A stretch of 64,000 nt of DNA from Apium graveolens (GCF_009905375.1 NC_133650.1:67759648-67823647); one strand, 5' to 3'. Positions 11,171 to 24,603 are shown, counted from the first letter of the stretch. The notes: generated from the letters alone by a model not told the origin. Made by a program: numbers and translations.

Positions 11171-11440
11171 AATTAAATTTCGGTAAGCCTGTAGAATTTT
11201 CATATCATAGTAAATTCTAAAAAAATAAAAAGTCACTTCTTAAAATTAGCAATTCATTAGATAAAACAACAGTTGTTGCAAACTCCAGTCAACATAAATC
11301 CAGCCCTATAAGGTTCAGGACTAAATACCAGTATCCAAAATAGCAACCCAACATACTAAGTATTAAAATAATAATACTAACTTGCTCCGGGATACAAGTC
11401 TTACCCGAAGAATCATAGACATAACATATTAAATTGATTA

Positions 11441-13476
11441 CTAATTATCATCTTCCTCACTGTCGATGTCAGAGTTAGGGTATGGACGATATCGGGAAGA
11501 AGTAGTCTCCATGATCATGGCAAGTTGATTTTCCATTGCTTTCACGCGATCCTTCATTTCCTTTAATTCATGTTGCACTTTATGATTTTCATAACTGGCA
11601 AATGTTGAAGTGCACGGAACAATCTCAGGAGGGAAAAAAAGGCTTTGTGATGAACCTAGTCCTTACACTCTTTTTTTCTTGTCAAACCCTCCAGCTGCTT
11701 CAAGAAATAAAGCATTTTCATCTACAGGTTACCCAGTCTTCTCTTGTTGCTCATGAAGATTTTCAAACAATTCTTATATATACAAAATAATAATATTAAC
11801 CACCATACTAGTAAAATTTAATGTGCACATTTGACAAGCTTTTTTTGGGAAGGCAACAATAACCCTGAAAGATCAGGTATAGGACCCGTAAATGAGTTTG
11901 AATACAACCAAACCTCAGTCAACTCAGTCATACTACCAAAAAATCAGGAATCTTATAAGTAGAAAACAAAGAGATTGTTGCCAAGTATTTACACGGAGTG
12001 GAGTGGAAGTTTCGTCATATATACAGAGGTAGTGGTTGGATACATAACGGTGTATCACAGAAGGAGGTTTTGTAATTCAGTGTAATATTGTATTTCAGGT
12101 CAGCCAAGGCGACATCTGCTAACAACTGGGTGGACCATCTTTGTAAGCCAGAAGAATCTGGTTTCTGGAGATGCAGTCCTCTTTCTAAGGTATATATAGT
12201 CATAAATATATATACTATAAGATTTGGTTGCATTGAAGGTGTTTAATTTGTTTTGTCCATCTACAACCATACCAAAGTCCATATAATATTTGAAAGGGAA
12301 ATCAAATGAGCATAAATATGCAATATTAATATTTAAGATCAGATGCTAAGGCAGATAAATAACAAAAAAGAAACAAAATGATAACTATGAGCTAATAGGA
12401 GTGTCTGATAGCAGAGGACAAAATTTACTTTTTGATTTGGCTTAAAGTTCACACCGTCATATAGTACAGCGTTAACAAGTTTAGATTCTGTCAAGCAAGT
12501 TATTTTGGTGGACTAGTAGCAATGGAACTGTTATTAATAGAAAATATAGAATATATCAAAGCATGGGTTTTAAATGGTTAAATATCTCTTTAGCCAACTA
12601 ATATGAAATTGAGCACTTCATTTGTTTACTACATTTTGTGTGGGGTTCAAAATGGAGAGCTACGATTGGGAATCAGAAGAACTGTCCGACCAAGTAACTG
12701 GCTTCCAGACTCAGTTACCGAAAACCAGATTTCTTATCACACTATTTTTTCCCCAGTAGCTACTGCTATATCCACTAATATCCCCTTTCACGTTTTCTAC
12801 AATCCAAGGTACTACATCTTTCTTTTCTTGCTGAGTTGAAAGATAAATGCTGATGGTTTTATATGTAAAGCAAGAATCTCTTTTTTTTAGTCACCTCAGT
12901 CATAAGGCAATTAATCTTATAAGTAATTAAACGCAAGGTCTAAAAATGTCAAGCCAACACACGTATCCCCACCGAAAAAATCAGGAATCTTTCCAGTAAT
13001 ATTACACTTAGTAGCTGAAAATTTATGTCAAGTACTAACACTTTTAATACTATCAGGTAATTGCCAAGCATAAAAACTATCACACCCTATTTAAGCATCT
13101 TGTAAAGAAGTCATACCATCAAAAAATAAAAGGGTATAAACAGAAACTTATTATTAAGTAACAAAAGTGTTTGTAAGGAACTTAGCTCTGACAAACTTGA
13201 AAATATTAACCAGATTATAATATAATAGGCACATGTGTTCTAAAAACTATAAAATACACTCACATATGTTTGTTGGCTTTTTTTGTCAATCCATACTATT
13301 TCCTCTTCATCCTCGTTATTCTCACCGTCTTCATTCTCACTATCCTCGCCATTTTCATTACTCAGAGTCTTCTTTTTCTTCACACGTCTAGTGTGTACCG
13401 CCAAAAATAATTCTATAACAGTTGGGTCATGCTTCAACTTTATTTTCTGTAAATATTTACACATTGTAAATTTCAA
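11441..13476 (-). pseudogene. TNPA-like gene (plant Ptta/En/Spm transposase family), decayed
   Basis: Two recognisable minus-strand parts. The 5' part (13240-13476) reads VIELFLAVHTRR, an acidic run (EDSENEDGENNEDEEE), then VWIDKKSQQTY with a GTGAGT donor, matching the Ptta/En/Spm core. The 3' part (about 11775 down to the TAG at 11441) reads ENALFLEAAGGFDKKKRV, GLGSSQSLFF and a coiled-coil-like tail (HKVQHELKEMKDRVKAMENQ) ending DSEEDDN. In-frame stops (TAA) lie in the 3' part. TNPA-type proteins bind subterminal repeats and regulate transposition. The presumed intron between the parts contains the ARF fragment in antisense orientation. Confidence 0.7.
11971..12808 (+). pseudogene. Captured auxin response factor (ARF) fragment, three exons with introns
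   Basis: On the plus strand three pieces read as consecutive ARF exons. Exon A (11971-12028): EIVAKYLHGVEWKFRHIYR, ending AGAG|GT. Exon B (12099-12189, after TTTCAG): [20 protein letters not shown] then [11 protein letters not shown], ending AAG|GT. Exon C (about 12642-12808): NGELRLGIRRTVRPSNWLPD through FHVFYNPR, ending AAG|GT. This is the C-terminal half of the ARF B3 DNA-binding domain and the start of the ARF middle domain; [15 protein letters not shown] resembles ARF4. Reading phase is kept across both introns. Neither the rest of B3 nor the next exon is present. It lies inside the CACTA element, antisense to its genes. Exon C's acceptor is damaged, so it is probably not translated. Confidence 0.85.
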
Positions 13477-15124
13477 AGCACGACATTATCTATTTTCATT
13501 AATATATAGAATTCTGTTAAAAACTCAAAAATGCAATGACAAGCTTACCAAACAAGCTGCAACTGTCCTGTGAGAAGCAGAACCACTGGTATGTGTTGAA
13601 TGGTGACCATCAATTAACTTACATAATGTTTAAACCACATGGCAAAATCACTTTCTAAGCATTGATCAATCTCAACACCGGTGATATATGGATTGCGCTC
13701 CCGAACTTGATTTATGAAAATCCTAAATACACAAAAAATTAGATAATAAGATTATTCATCAAGAAAAACAAATCAATACGTGAATATGAGAAATAAAAAC
13801 TTACTCTGTATATGGTGGAACTTCTAGGCAGTTGAATAAGATATAATTATGAGCTGCCACATATTCTCGATCATCAAGATGTCGAGTACTCACACTCCCA
13901 TGTGAACGTCCGGGATGAGAAAATATAGAAATATTTATGTCAGGATTCTCCCCACCTCCACTAGAATCATTTCTGGGAACTTTTCTATGTTTTGTCTTAA
14001 CATGTTGCTTAAAGTAATGTGAGCAAAAAGTGGAAGCTTCCTCAATCAGAAAAGTATTGCACATAGATCCTTCAACCTGAGCTTTATTTTTCACATTATT
14101 CGTCAATTAGTGCAAATATCGTTTGAAAAGATACATCCAACGATACTGTACTGGACCTGCAATGAGTGCCTCATATGGCAAATGCACTAAAAGATGTTCC
14201 ATAGAGTCAAACAATGATGGGGGGAATATGCGCTCTAATTTGCAAAGAATCACTGGAATTTGTTCTTCAAGTCTACGCAAATCACTTATCTTTAAAGTAG
14301 TTGAAGTGAGGTCTTTGAAGAAAAGGCTTAATTCTGTCACAGCTTCCCAGACATTATTAGGAAGAAATTCTCGAAAAGCAATGGGAAAGAGTCTTTGCAT
14401 AAATACATGACAATCATGACTCTTCATTCCAAATAACTTGTATTTTTTCAGGTTGATGCATCGTCCCATATTTGACACATATCCATCTGGAAATCTCAAT
14501 TATATCAACCATTCACACACCTTTGCTTTTTCCTTTTTGTCTAAGCTATAACATGCTTTTGGATACTTTCCGGTCGACTCATCTTTTGCTAACTCGGGTG
14601 TCCGACAAATCTTTGTAATATCATCTCTTTCCTTAGAATTATCTTTGGTTTTTCCTTCAATGGCCATGATAGTGTTGAAGATACTTTTAAAGACATTTTT
14701 CTCAACATGCATAACATCAAGATTATGTCTAATTGATAATGTTCTCCAATATGGTAAGTCCCAAAAGATGCTCCTTTTTTTCCATCCACAATTGTAAGCT
14801 TTAATGACTCGAGCATTATGTTCATCACTTCCCAATTCAGTAACTTTCATTAAACCAAGTGACTCAATTTCTTGGAATACATCTTCACCTATTTGCACTG
14901 GTGGGGCGGATTCAGTCACTGTCTTTCCCTTGGTGAACCAATTCTTATTCTTTCGAAATGGATGATTGGCTGGTAGAAATTTCCTATGATTATCAAACCA
15001 CATAGTCTTTCCACCATGTGAAAGATTATAAGTATCATGATCATGAGCACAATGAGGACAAGCTAAATGACCAGCAGTTTTCCATCCGGACAACATTGAA
15101 TAAGCAGGAAAGTCACTGATAGTC

Positions 15125-18100
15125 TGTAACACCCCCAGATCCGGGGTCGGGGATCCGGGTCGTTACGGTATTTCTTTCCACAATATCACTTAACTTAATT
15201 AATAATAAATAACCTCATGCTATGACCCCACACTAACACACTCCACAACCCGTTATAGTCTCAGAGATGAAATTGAAATAAGTACAAGTCCTTGAATCCA
15301 TAATTTAAAAGTTATTACAACCCAAAATGATTACTTGATAAGTTTACAGTTAATTTCTATTATCTACTATAAGTTATAATTATACATAATTGGTTCCCAA
15401 AAGTAGAATGCCTGATCTACCAATAGATCTACCTCTGCAGCTATAGCAGCTACAACATCAACGGGAAGACGCGGGACTCTTCCCATGCGCTTGAGCTGGG
15501 TCTGCTTGAGTCTGGTCATCTTTCCTAACTGTTGTTGTGTGATGAAGAAATGAAGCAAGAGTGAGCATTACAGCTCGCAAGATAATATATAGTGTAAACA
15601 ATAATGCAAGTATCTAAATGGATAACTTGCTGGAAACCTTTATCAAGTGTAAGGTAATTACTTACTGGATATAAGCTTAAAGGAAGATGAAGTTACCAAT
15701 TACTTCACTATACTTATACCATTTTATAAAGCTACTTGAACTACCACTGTTCAAAGTATTATAGGTTTCAAAAGGTCATCCCATAGATGAGACCACAAGT
15801 TAAGACTTGAATAGATTCAATCTTTGATATATTATTGAATGAAATAAAGTTACGAGATACTTTATTTAGTCCCAATATATATATATATATATATATATAT
15901 CCACATATATATCTCTTATACATTTCCTGGAAACCTCTGTTATGTAAAGTATGAACAGAGTTTGTAACATCCAATGAATTTTGGAAAGGAAAAGAATTTT
16001 GGCATAAACCCGATATCTTGCTGATCAGGCAAAGATACCAATAAGTAACCTTTTCTACTAGTAGATGGACGAATTCCCCACTGGTCATCACCCTGGCCGC
16101 AATAGAACCTTATGCTGGACTGCCACTCAGCCACTTACGCATTTGATGGACTCCCACTGAGCCACTTACACTTTCATGGACACCCACTGAGCCCATGTTG
16201 CTTATGCCGACTCAATAGATGGACTTACTTCCCGAACGTTGGGTAAGTAATCAATTCATTTGTCAAAACAACAACCTCGTTGTGAATATAAAATACACCA
16301 CAGAGCCGGATCCCTCAGGTTTTGAGCGAGTATTTAAATCCCCTTTGAAAGGAGGATCTTAAATATAAAAATAAGTTTTGGGATCCACTATAACTTTTAA
16401 AATCATTTTGAAGACTCGAAAACATTTTTAAGAATGTTTGGAGTAATGCTGATTTAATAAAATAAATCAGTCCCAATATATTAGAAAATATCTGAATATT
16501 ATTATTTAAATAATATTCCCATAAGGATAATCTCTATATAAACAATTTGAAGTAGAAGTTTTAAAACACATACTTGAAATGAATATTAAATAACCAAAGA
16601 TATACTTATACGAAAGTACTATCTTTATTTGAATAATCGAAAATAAGTTTGATTATCGAAACATTATTCTTTGATAAAATAAAGAATAATATTTAGTAAA
16701 TAAGTAGAGTCATAAGTCCTCAAATGAATATTCAAAAATAATTTTCATTAAATAAAATAAACGGAGTCATAAATCCTCGAATGAATATTCAAAATAATAT
16801 TCATTAAATAAATAAAATAAAGTTATCGAATAAACCTTATTCGATTAATAGTTTTGAAAACTATATCAATATATATATATATTATACTCGGGAACATCGA
16901 CTCCCGATTTAGAAAAATGTTCACCTTTGGGTCCCCTATACTAAGGGTATACGCAACTACTGCTTATCTCTAGCATAGGTATTATGCAACTATAAGCATT
17001 GAAATCAACAGATAGATAACCAGATTACGAAACAGACATGCATATATAAACCATATCAGCATGCTTCAATATATCGCAAAATTTGCTAATTAACCAACAT
17101 GCATCTATCACAAGATAATGCATACATATATACATCACAACAACAGTATAACGGGTAGAAAACTTGCCTGAGCGACTGGGGGTGGTAAAAGTCCTGGGAT
17201 GAGTCTGGTAACCTATAAACCACATATAAGTTGGAATTAAACCAAAGTCGCTTATGAATCTATACTTTAACCAATTAGACTCTAACGCTCGCTTTGCGCT
17301 CAACGATTCTCTTAAGTCGCTCGAGTACCCTCAGCTCCATCATTTTTAATAAATTAACCATTAAGATTTTTAAGGCGATTCTTTCGCGAGTGCCTTACCA
17401 AGTGCCTAATACACTTTAAATAAATGTTTCATACTCCAATTAGTCATTTAAGGTCTTTAACCAATGTTTCAAAGTAAGGCGAGGGGTAATGGTTCGTTCG
17501 CGAAATGCCGTTACTTAAAACGGTCGTTTCTCCTAAACCGTACATCGGATTCATACGAACCACATATCAAAATGAAGCTCGTAACATGAAATATCTAATC
17601 ATGGCAGTGGTCAAAACCTAACAGTATGTTCTCGGGTCCTGATGTTAAGAACAAAACAGTCTAAAGTAAATCGGACATTACGACGGCTATGTTTACGCGA
17701 TTACCAATTTTTATCCTACTCCAAATCAACCACCAATCAACCACAATTCAACCATACAACCAAACTCCATACATACAATGCTACAACAGCCCCAACAACT
17801 CAATATTTCCAATTTACACTACTTCCCACTCATGAACTAAAAGCTTACATAAGTGTTTTAACTAATCAACAAGATTTACAACTCCAAACACATCACAAAA
17901 CCAACACATCTCTAAATACACAATAATCAAGCTTCTCATGAACCATTCCAAACACAAAAACTCTAAATATACAAAATTAGGGCTAGGGTATGAGATTATA
18001 CCTTCCTTGGTGAGTAAAAGTAACTAAGGAGCTTGGAATCACCCTTGAAAGTCCTTACCAAAGCTTAATCTAAACAAAAACTCAAGAACAAAATTTTAAG

Positions 18101-18957
18101 TTCTTGAAAAACACTATTCACCCTCTTCTTCCATGAATTTTAGGAAGAGATTGTGAAGGAATTTGAAGCTTAAACTTATAGGATAGCTATATCTATGCAT
18201 AAGGAACCTTAGATAATTACCTCACTAATTAATGAAGCTTGGAACTTGGATTTGGGTTTTTTTCTTCTTGAAAATGGAAAAGGGCCGAGAGCTTCTCTTG
18301 GAAAAATGAAGTCAAGATGTGTTTTTGTGTTTGTGATTTGTTTTGCTTGGTTGCTAGGTTTTTGTTTTGTTTAATTACCCTTTTAACCATGTAAAATTGT
18401 GTGGTTAATAATCAACCACACTTCCTTCCTTTTTGGTCATGCTTAGGTCATCAATCTTATGTCATCTTCCCATGCTTGTCCTCTTCTTATTGGTTTGATG
18501 ACATCATCCTCACTAACCTCTTTGATTAGCTCCTAATTACTTGGCTAATGACCGCTGATCTGTTATACGGTTCGCTTAACTTTCATTTTCGTTTATCGTT
18601 TGAGGGATCATACCCGGGATCTTATTACTTGGGTTTCCTTAACCTTTCTCAATACATTATATTCCTTTTATATTCCTCTCTTATAATCCTTGAATTTAAA
18701 TCCTTTTTATCCTGTTACCTTATGCTCAATTCTTTCGGTATCTGGTGGATTTTCGGGAAAAATCAAAGTGTTCGAATTTGGATTCTGACGATCTTTACAT
18801 ACACTTATAAATCATATAGAGTACTAATAAGATCTCAGAATAACAATAAAAGAACCCCTACATCGTGTGGCATGAAAAGTTTTCTTATTCAGCATAATCA
18901 GCAAAAACACTATTCATAAGAGTTACAAAAAAAGTTCAAAATTCTGGGGTTATTACA
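15125..18957 (-). mobile_element. 3.8-kb solo LTR inside the TNP2 gene
   Basis: It begins TGTAACACCCCCAGATCC and ends GGGGTTATTACA, giving TG...CA termini, and is flanked by exact TAGTC duplications (15120-15124, 18958-18962). Removing it rejoins the TNP2 motif MRAALMWT to ISDFPAYSML in frame. On the minus strand it starts TGTAATAACCCCAGAA and ends GGGGGTGTTACA, the style of chromovirus (Tekay/Del-like) LTRs. No second internal LTR copy and no pol motif is visible, so a solo LTR is the simplest reading. ORFs inside are short and without recognisable domains. Confidence 0.8.
15875..15900. repeat. (AT)13 microsatellite
   Basis: Thirteen uninterrupted AT dinucleotides within the solo LTR. Confidence 0.9.
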
Positions 18958-20214
18958 TAGTCCACATCAACGCAGCTCGCATACGAAAATTTTATTTCAA
19001 AGAATTGTCCCATGTCTCCATGCCAACTTCCCATAACATCTTCAGTTCAGCAATCAATGGTTGAAGAAAAACATCTATTTTCTGTTTTGGATTTTTGGTC
19101 CAGGAACAAGTACAGATAGAATCAAGTATTGTTCTTTTGAGCACATCCACGGAGGCAAATTATATGGAGTCACTATTATTGGCCACGAAGAATATGGTCT
19201 ACCATTTTCACCAAATGTTTGAAACCCATTAGTAGAAAGTCTGAGTCTAACATTTCTCGTCTCTGAGGAAAATAAAGGATGCGCTCTATCAAAGTGCTTC
19301 CACTCCTCTGAGTCTGAACAATGACGCATCACACCTTCTTCTTGAGAATGTTCGGCATGCCATCTCATATGGTTTGCTGTTGTAGGTGAAGCATACAACC
19401 TTTGCAATCTCGGTGCTAATGTAAAGTAGGTCATCTTTTTGACAGGCACTTTTTTCCTCTCCTTCTTGGACCTGTTATGTCTAGTTTTATATCTACCCTG
19501 GGAACAAAATTTACACGACTCCAAGTTGATGTCTTCACCCCAATATATCATACATCCATTAACACAACAATCAATATGTTCGTAAGGAAGCCCCAATCCT
19601 TCCATATACTTCTTCGTACTATAAAAGTTGTCGATCAGTGTATTATCTTGAGGCAGGATGCTTTTGATGAATTGTGATGTTTGATCATAACATGCCTCCG
19701 ACTAATGATGATCTGATTTCAAACTCAACATCTGAGCCATGGAAGACAACTGAGAAGTTTCACAACCTTCATATAACTCTTTCTCTGATGATTCCAAAAT
19801 ATCATATAACTTTTGTGCTTATGCATTCGGCATTTCTGGATCAAAATTTGGACCAGCTACATCCATCACCATATTGTACATTAGGTTGTCATTTTCTCTT
19901 CTATCTTGGGTATTGGAGTAATATGCGGAGGATTGTTCTTCACTTTGTCTAACAATATATGGCTCTCCATGTTGATCCCACACATAATAATCTCTTATAA
20001 ACCCTTTCTTCAACAAGTGTAGTTTCACTGTGTCTGCATCCCAAAATTTGCGGTTCTCGCACTTGAAGCATGGACACTGAATATTTGTCCCATTCATGGA
20101 CGAATCTCGAGATATAACATATTGCATAAATTTTTCCAATCCGCTTAGAAAAATTGGATTTAAACATCCTTCACTATCTTTCCTTTGATACATCCAAGCT
20201 CGATCATTATTCAT

Positions 20215-21252
20215 GTTGAAATATTTATAACCTACAAAAACATAAATATTAACTACTAACTAGTATATGTGTTACTACAAATTAAACTAACTAACATTAG
20301 CAAGATAAATATATGGTTCTTAAATGATAATGACTTTAATTAAGAGCATAAATATAAAAAAATGTACAAGTTGAGCTAACTAAAACATGTTAAACTTAAA
20401 AAAGATTATGACACATATGCATGTATAAAAAGAAATGGTTAGCATAAAAATACCTAAACAAAATTGATATTAACTAATTGTAATAACAATATTTTTTAAG
20501 AAATATGAATTAGCAATATTATATTAACGGATGTTAACAAAGGAAATTAAATTAAATTGCAAGAGTTAAAGTATAAACTTGTTTATGAAGGAACTAACCT
20601 TAAAAAGTAATTGGTAAAAGATTTGTTTTAATTTGGCAGCATGGTGGTGAAGAAGCGAAGTGGAGAAGACGAACAGTAGTAAAATGCTTGGAAATAAGTT
20701 TATGTTTCTCACACACGTACATGAACCATTGAGCATTAAATGGGTAGTTGAAATTTATTTCACCTGCCAACAGATTAGTAACGAAATAATATTTAACCGA
20801 TTCAGTTTTGCAATGGTTTAGTAACGAAAATAATACGACCGATCCAATATTACGAAGAATTAGTAACAAAATGCAGTGTATATTTTTGCAACAAATAGTC
20901 AACGAAATACTAACGAACCCACCAACAGAATTTCCAACGGACTATGCCGATGGGAGAGCGTTGGTAATTCGTTGGTAATTCGTTGGTAATTCCTTGCTAA
21001 TTTGTTATTATTTCGTTACAACTCTGTTGGTATCTATCCGTTGCAAATCCATTGCCATTTTGTTGCTGGGCTAATTTTCCGCCTAATCCTAACGGATTAT
21101 TTCGTTAGCAGATATCCGTTACTGAACCGTTGGTAGTCTGTTAGAAGGGCACTGACTTTTCTCCACCTTTGAATACATTGGCAATCTGTTGGTAATTTAT
21201 AACGGATTATTTTCCATTGTTAAATTTCTTTGGCATGGGAATTCTTGTAGTG
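20215..21252. repeat. CACTA right flank with subterminal repeats
   Basis: 20215-20870 is AT-rich upstream sequence of TNP2 and should hold its promoter, though I see no clear TATA box. 20870-21252 is packed with short repeats (TTCGTTGGTAA in three near-tandem copies at 20958-20992, then GTTATTATTTCG, ATCCGTTGC and similar), mirroring the left end. Confidence 0.7.
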
Positions 21253-21255
21253 TAC

Positions 21256-21296
21256 CCCTCCTTGGCGTGTTGCGGGGAGTGCATGTGCTTGCTGGG
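21256..21296 (-). mobile_element. Tat-Gypsy LTR, second fragment (41 bp)
   Basis: A 41-bp GC-rich remnant trapped between the CACTA right end (plus TAC) and the chromovirus LTR. It links the LTR pieces at about 10080-10645 and 32742-32860. Confidence 0.65.
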
Positions 21297-24200
21297 TGTG
21301 ATGGCCTCAACCCCGGGATCAGGAGTTGATGTCATCAATAACGGTAATAACAATCATAATTCAGTCCAACTCATTAATAATACATAACTACGACCCCTTT
21401 ACGAAGACCTTTTCCAGGTTTAAGTATGACTTAGGTTAACCAAACACAACTCAAACTTACAACAATCATCTCGATGCAGCTAACTTAACACAGCAACTCA
21501 ACAGACCACCCTTGGTCCAGCACAACCATCTCAGAGGAGTTTGACACGAAGGGAACTGGAACTCTGCCCTGACTATCACTGAAGAATCTCCTAGGCATCT
21601 GCAATACATGTATAAAACATTCTGCAAGGGTGAGCAATTGCTTGCTCAGCAGTACCGCTATATGAATAACAGATAAAACAATTTATGATAAAACGATTAT
21701 CGGTACAGAAATTATAATTTACTGCACATCAAGTAAAAACATACGTAAACTGGATATTCAAAACTAGCATGCTCTGTAAAATAATATCATCAGTAGTGTG
21801 CTGTGTATAAATACTGGAGTTTAATCTTAGCATGCTATCTTCATTTCCAAATCCACTATATAACTTACTTGTTCTGTTACGAGAATCACAAAGCCAAATC
21901 AGATACTTACGGATATGTGAAGACAGCTGATTAGGCTATCAACACTGGACGGCTCTCACTGCCATCCTATACCTGTTCCGGAACTCAGAGATTAGCTAGG
22001 TCTCTGACCTGCTGGAATAATCGGTTATATAGTGTGCGCAACCGAATTAGCCTCTTACGCCACCTCAATAGGCCTACTCTGGCCCCAATGTATCCCATAT
22101 CTAACCGTTTTATCCAGTTTTCAAAACACTTGCACCTATCTCATTTTCAAAATCATTTATTTAACCAGCACATATATAAAATCCATTTCGCAAATCATTT
22201 CATTCGAGATAGGTACCTTTTGAAGTTACTTTTCCCCCAAATCAATTTGAAAACAATGATTTATAACTATGGGGATACGTAACTTAAAACGTTTCGGTTC
22301 CATTATAAAAATAAAGCATTCGGCTATTCATACGTACCGAACCATAAAAAGAATGGTCAGGGGTACTTGCCTTGCAGAGCTTTACAACTATCACTGACTG
22401 ATTTTGATAGACTTGAACGTTCGGGCTCTCAGGGAAAATGACAGTCTCACTAGAAGACATCCCTGCTTCGCAGCAATCTATCTCAAGATAGTATCCAAGA
22501 CTCTCAGGGTTCTTCGCTTGGAAACCTTGAGGCACTTGTCAACTGATCACTAGATTATCTTAGTTCGATATCAATTCTTGAGTTCTTCGACTAGAACCTA
22601 CAGAGCCGAAATACCTTACGTTAGACGTCTAGGTATGCTTGACATATCCTCAATAATATATCTACCCATTCGATATCAATTCCCGACTCGTAATATACAT
22701 AGCCTTATAGTACATGAAACAGCTAGGGTCGACATACTCAAAACGTGGTTTGGCATTTACTTTTGTAAAATACATATAAGCGTCGTTTTAGTAAATCAGG
22801 GTCATCGAATATTTTACAAAATATTTCATAACAACGCGTAATTATGACTCATACAATATTTATAATTAGGTAGTTCTGCGTTCGATTAGTATTCCCGATA
22901 ATACACAGGACACGTTCCCGCAATTTTTGAAGTCCATTTCTCGAAAATTAGACAGCATCTCCTTTGTTTATCGAACTACCCGTCGAAACACAATGACGCC
23001 AAACCAACAACAATCATAATCCAACAAATCACACAATCCAAATTTCACAATTTTAACCCAACTAATTCTTATCATTATACGTATTTTATATTTTCAATTC
23101 GTATTTTATTTATTTATTTTAAAATATTAGGACTCAGAATAATTCATCATGGTCCACCGTCAGCTCACCGATGTTCATTGCTGACGGCGGCAAAATTCGC
23201 GGGTACCCGATGAATTCGGGTTTCCGATGCGAACCTCACCGATTAATTATTATAACTTTCGAAATATGATCCAAATAATTACGGGAATTTATTCGAAATA
23301 TAATACCAAATAATTTGAGTAAATACCTTAAATATTTACTACGAAATATAGAAATTGATCGAATAAATCACCAAATAACCATTCGAATTCCATCACTTTA
23401 ATTTATCAGAAAAAAATCAAAAATAATAAAGAATCAATCATTACGAACAGCACACGCTCTCGCGGGTAACACAACACAGGAACAAGCAGCCGGAAACGCT
23501 GCACCCGGCCAGAAAATCGACCAGAGCAACAGAACCACAAAACGCACACAGACCACCAGCACACACACAAGGACAGGTATATACGTAAAAACTATACACG
23601 CACCCATCAACAACCACCAAGCCCAAAAGAATTCAGGCGGTGGCTTACCGGAAAGCATGGCAGCGGCCGGAAAAAGAACAGGGCGGCACAACAATACAGT
23701 TGCCGGAAATAAACATTCCAGGAAGCAATCGCCGAACAATAGGGAAGAGGAGAAGATAGGGACAGAGATGATCGATAGAGAAAGGAGACATGGGAGGGGG
23801 TGAACACAATTGTGTTTATCTCCTCTCTAATTTTTTTTTATCAACTCACAGCAAATCACAGTATTACACGAAAACAACACTCCTGGAAAATTTTACACGT
23901 ATCAACATAATTAACATGTACCCCTTGTGCAGCTCGGTTCCGCCCCATTTTTATTTTTTTAACGATACAACTCGCGGGTAAATAAAACTTGAAAATTATC
24001 AACATAATCTTGAAACATTATAAATATCTCGAAGTAAATAAAAATGTAATTTTTATAATTTTAAAATAATTTCTGAAACACAATTTATACCCGCTTTTAG
24101 CAATTAAACGAATCAATGCACGGGTGAAATAAATCCCAAAAATTTCCAAAATAATTTTGAAATTCTTGAAATATTCCAAACTTAAATAAATATTAGTTTC

Positions 24201-24590
24201 ATATTCTTTAAAAAAAATCTGGAATTAAATACAGATTTTACGAATAAACACAATCAGAAAATCGCTCAGGGCTAAATAATTAATGAAATATTGATTTCTG
24301 AATTTTATAAAATTCCAAAAATAAATATTGAGATTATAAAGTCATAAAAATAATTTTAGAGGCAATCCACATATTCACACAAATAAACTTGTATTAAATC
24401 CACTTTTAAAAGTGAAACAATTCAATACAAGTCCATAAGTAATTACACGAACCACCCTGGATACCATAATTCAGTCACATAGATAAAAGTAAAACAACAC
24501 ATAGCTGACAGAAGCTATACACATATATTATTCATTTAATAATTCCATAATTACTCTTTAATTAAATATAAAAGTATACGAGTCGTTACA
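21297..24590 (-). mobile_element. Chromovirus 3' LTR
   Basis: 3294 bp, starts TGTGATGGCC and ends AGTCGTTACA. It is nearly collinear with 29514-32736 but contains about 70 bp near 22110-22185 that the other LTR lacks. Apparent ORFs in it are mirrored in the partner LTR and show no known domain. Confidence 0.9.
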
Positions 24591-24603
24591 TCCTTCCCCC
24601 TTA
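24591..24603 (-). other. Chromovirus polypurine tract
   Basis: The minus strand reads TAAGGGGGAAGGA immediately before the 3' LTR's TGTAACG, the usual position and composition for plus-strand DNA priming. Confidence 0.8.

Larger units (their letters stand above)
13580..20214 (-). pseudogene. TNP2 transposase (Transposase_21 family), interrupted
   Basis: From the ATG at 20214 the frame gives a transposase-associated domain (AWMYQRKDSEG ... FMQYVISR, CPCFKCENRKFW), then MEGLGLPYEHIDCCVNGCMI and CKFCSQGRYK, then MRWHAEHSQEEGVMRHCSDS and PYNLPPWMCSKEQYLILSVL, all TNP2 motifs. After the solo LTR (15125-18957) it continues ISDFPAYSMLSGWKTAGHLA, CPHCAHD, SIRHNLDVMHVEKNVFKSIF, then a DUF4218-type region (HDCHVFMQRLFPIAFREFLP, LVHLPYEALIAGPVQYRWMY) and NPYITGVEIDQCLESDFAMW near 13650. 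At least four nonsense codons and a frameshift near 19100 are present. TNP2 cuts CACTA ends. Confidence 0.9.
10649..21252 (-). mobile_element. CACTA (En/Spm) DNA transposon, 10.6 kb
   Basis: The element begins CACTACAAGAA and ends TTCTTGTAGTG, an 11-bp perfect terminal inverted repeat, flanked by the 3-bp duplication TAC (10646-10648 and 21253-21255), the CACTA signature. Both ends hold dense subterminal repeats. Inside on the minus strand are a TNPA-like gene (11441-13476) and a TNP2 transposase (13580-20214), both broken. A solo LTR (15125-18957) lies in TNP2, and a host ARF gene fragment lies on the plus strand at 11971-12808. Without the solo LTR the element was about 6.8 kb. It splits the Tat-Gypsy LTR. 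Confidence 0.93.

Noticed and set aside
15367..18919. Several 60-123-codon ORFs inside the 3.8-kb LTR
   Set aside because: Scattered over both strands with no domain, inside a segment defined as a solo LTR by its duplication.
22284..22535. LTR ORF starting MPQGFQAKNPESLGYYLEID, repeated at 30473-30688
   Set aside because: Also a duplicated LTR segment. The two copies end in different frames, so there is no sign of selection for a protein.
23434..23807. Hydrophobic minus-strand ORF, repeated at 31592-31957
   Set aside because: It lies in the chromovirus LTRs and recurs only because the LTRs are copies. No domain, and the surrounding frame is not conserved beyond the LTR.
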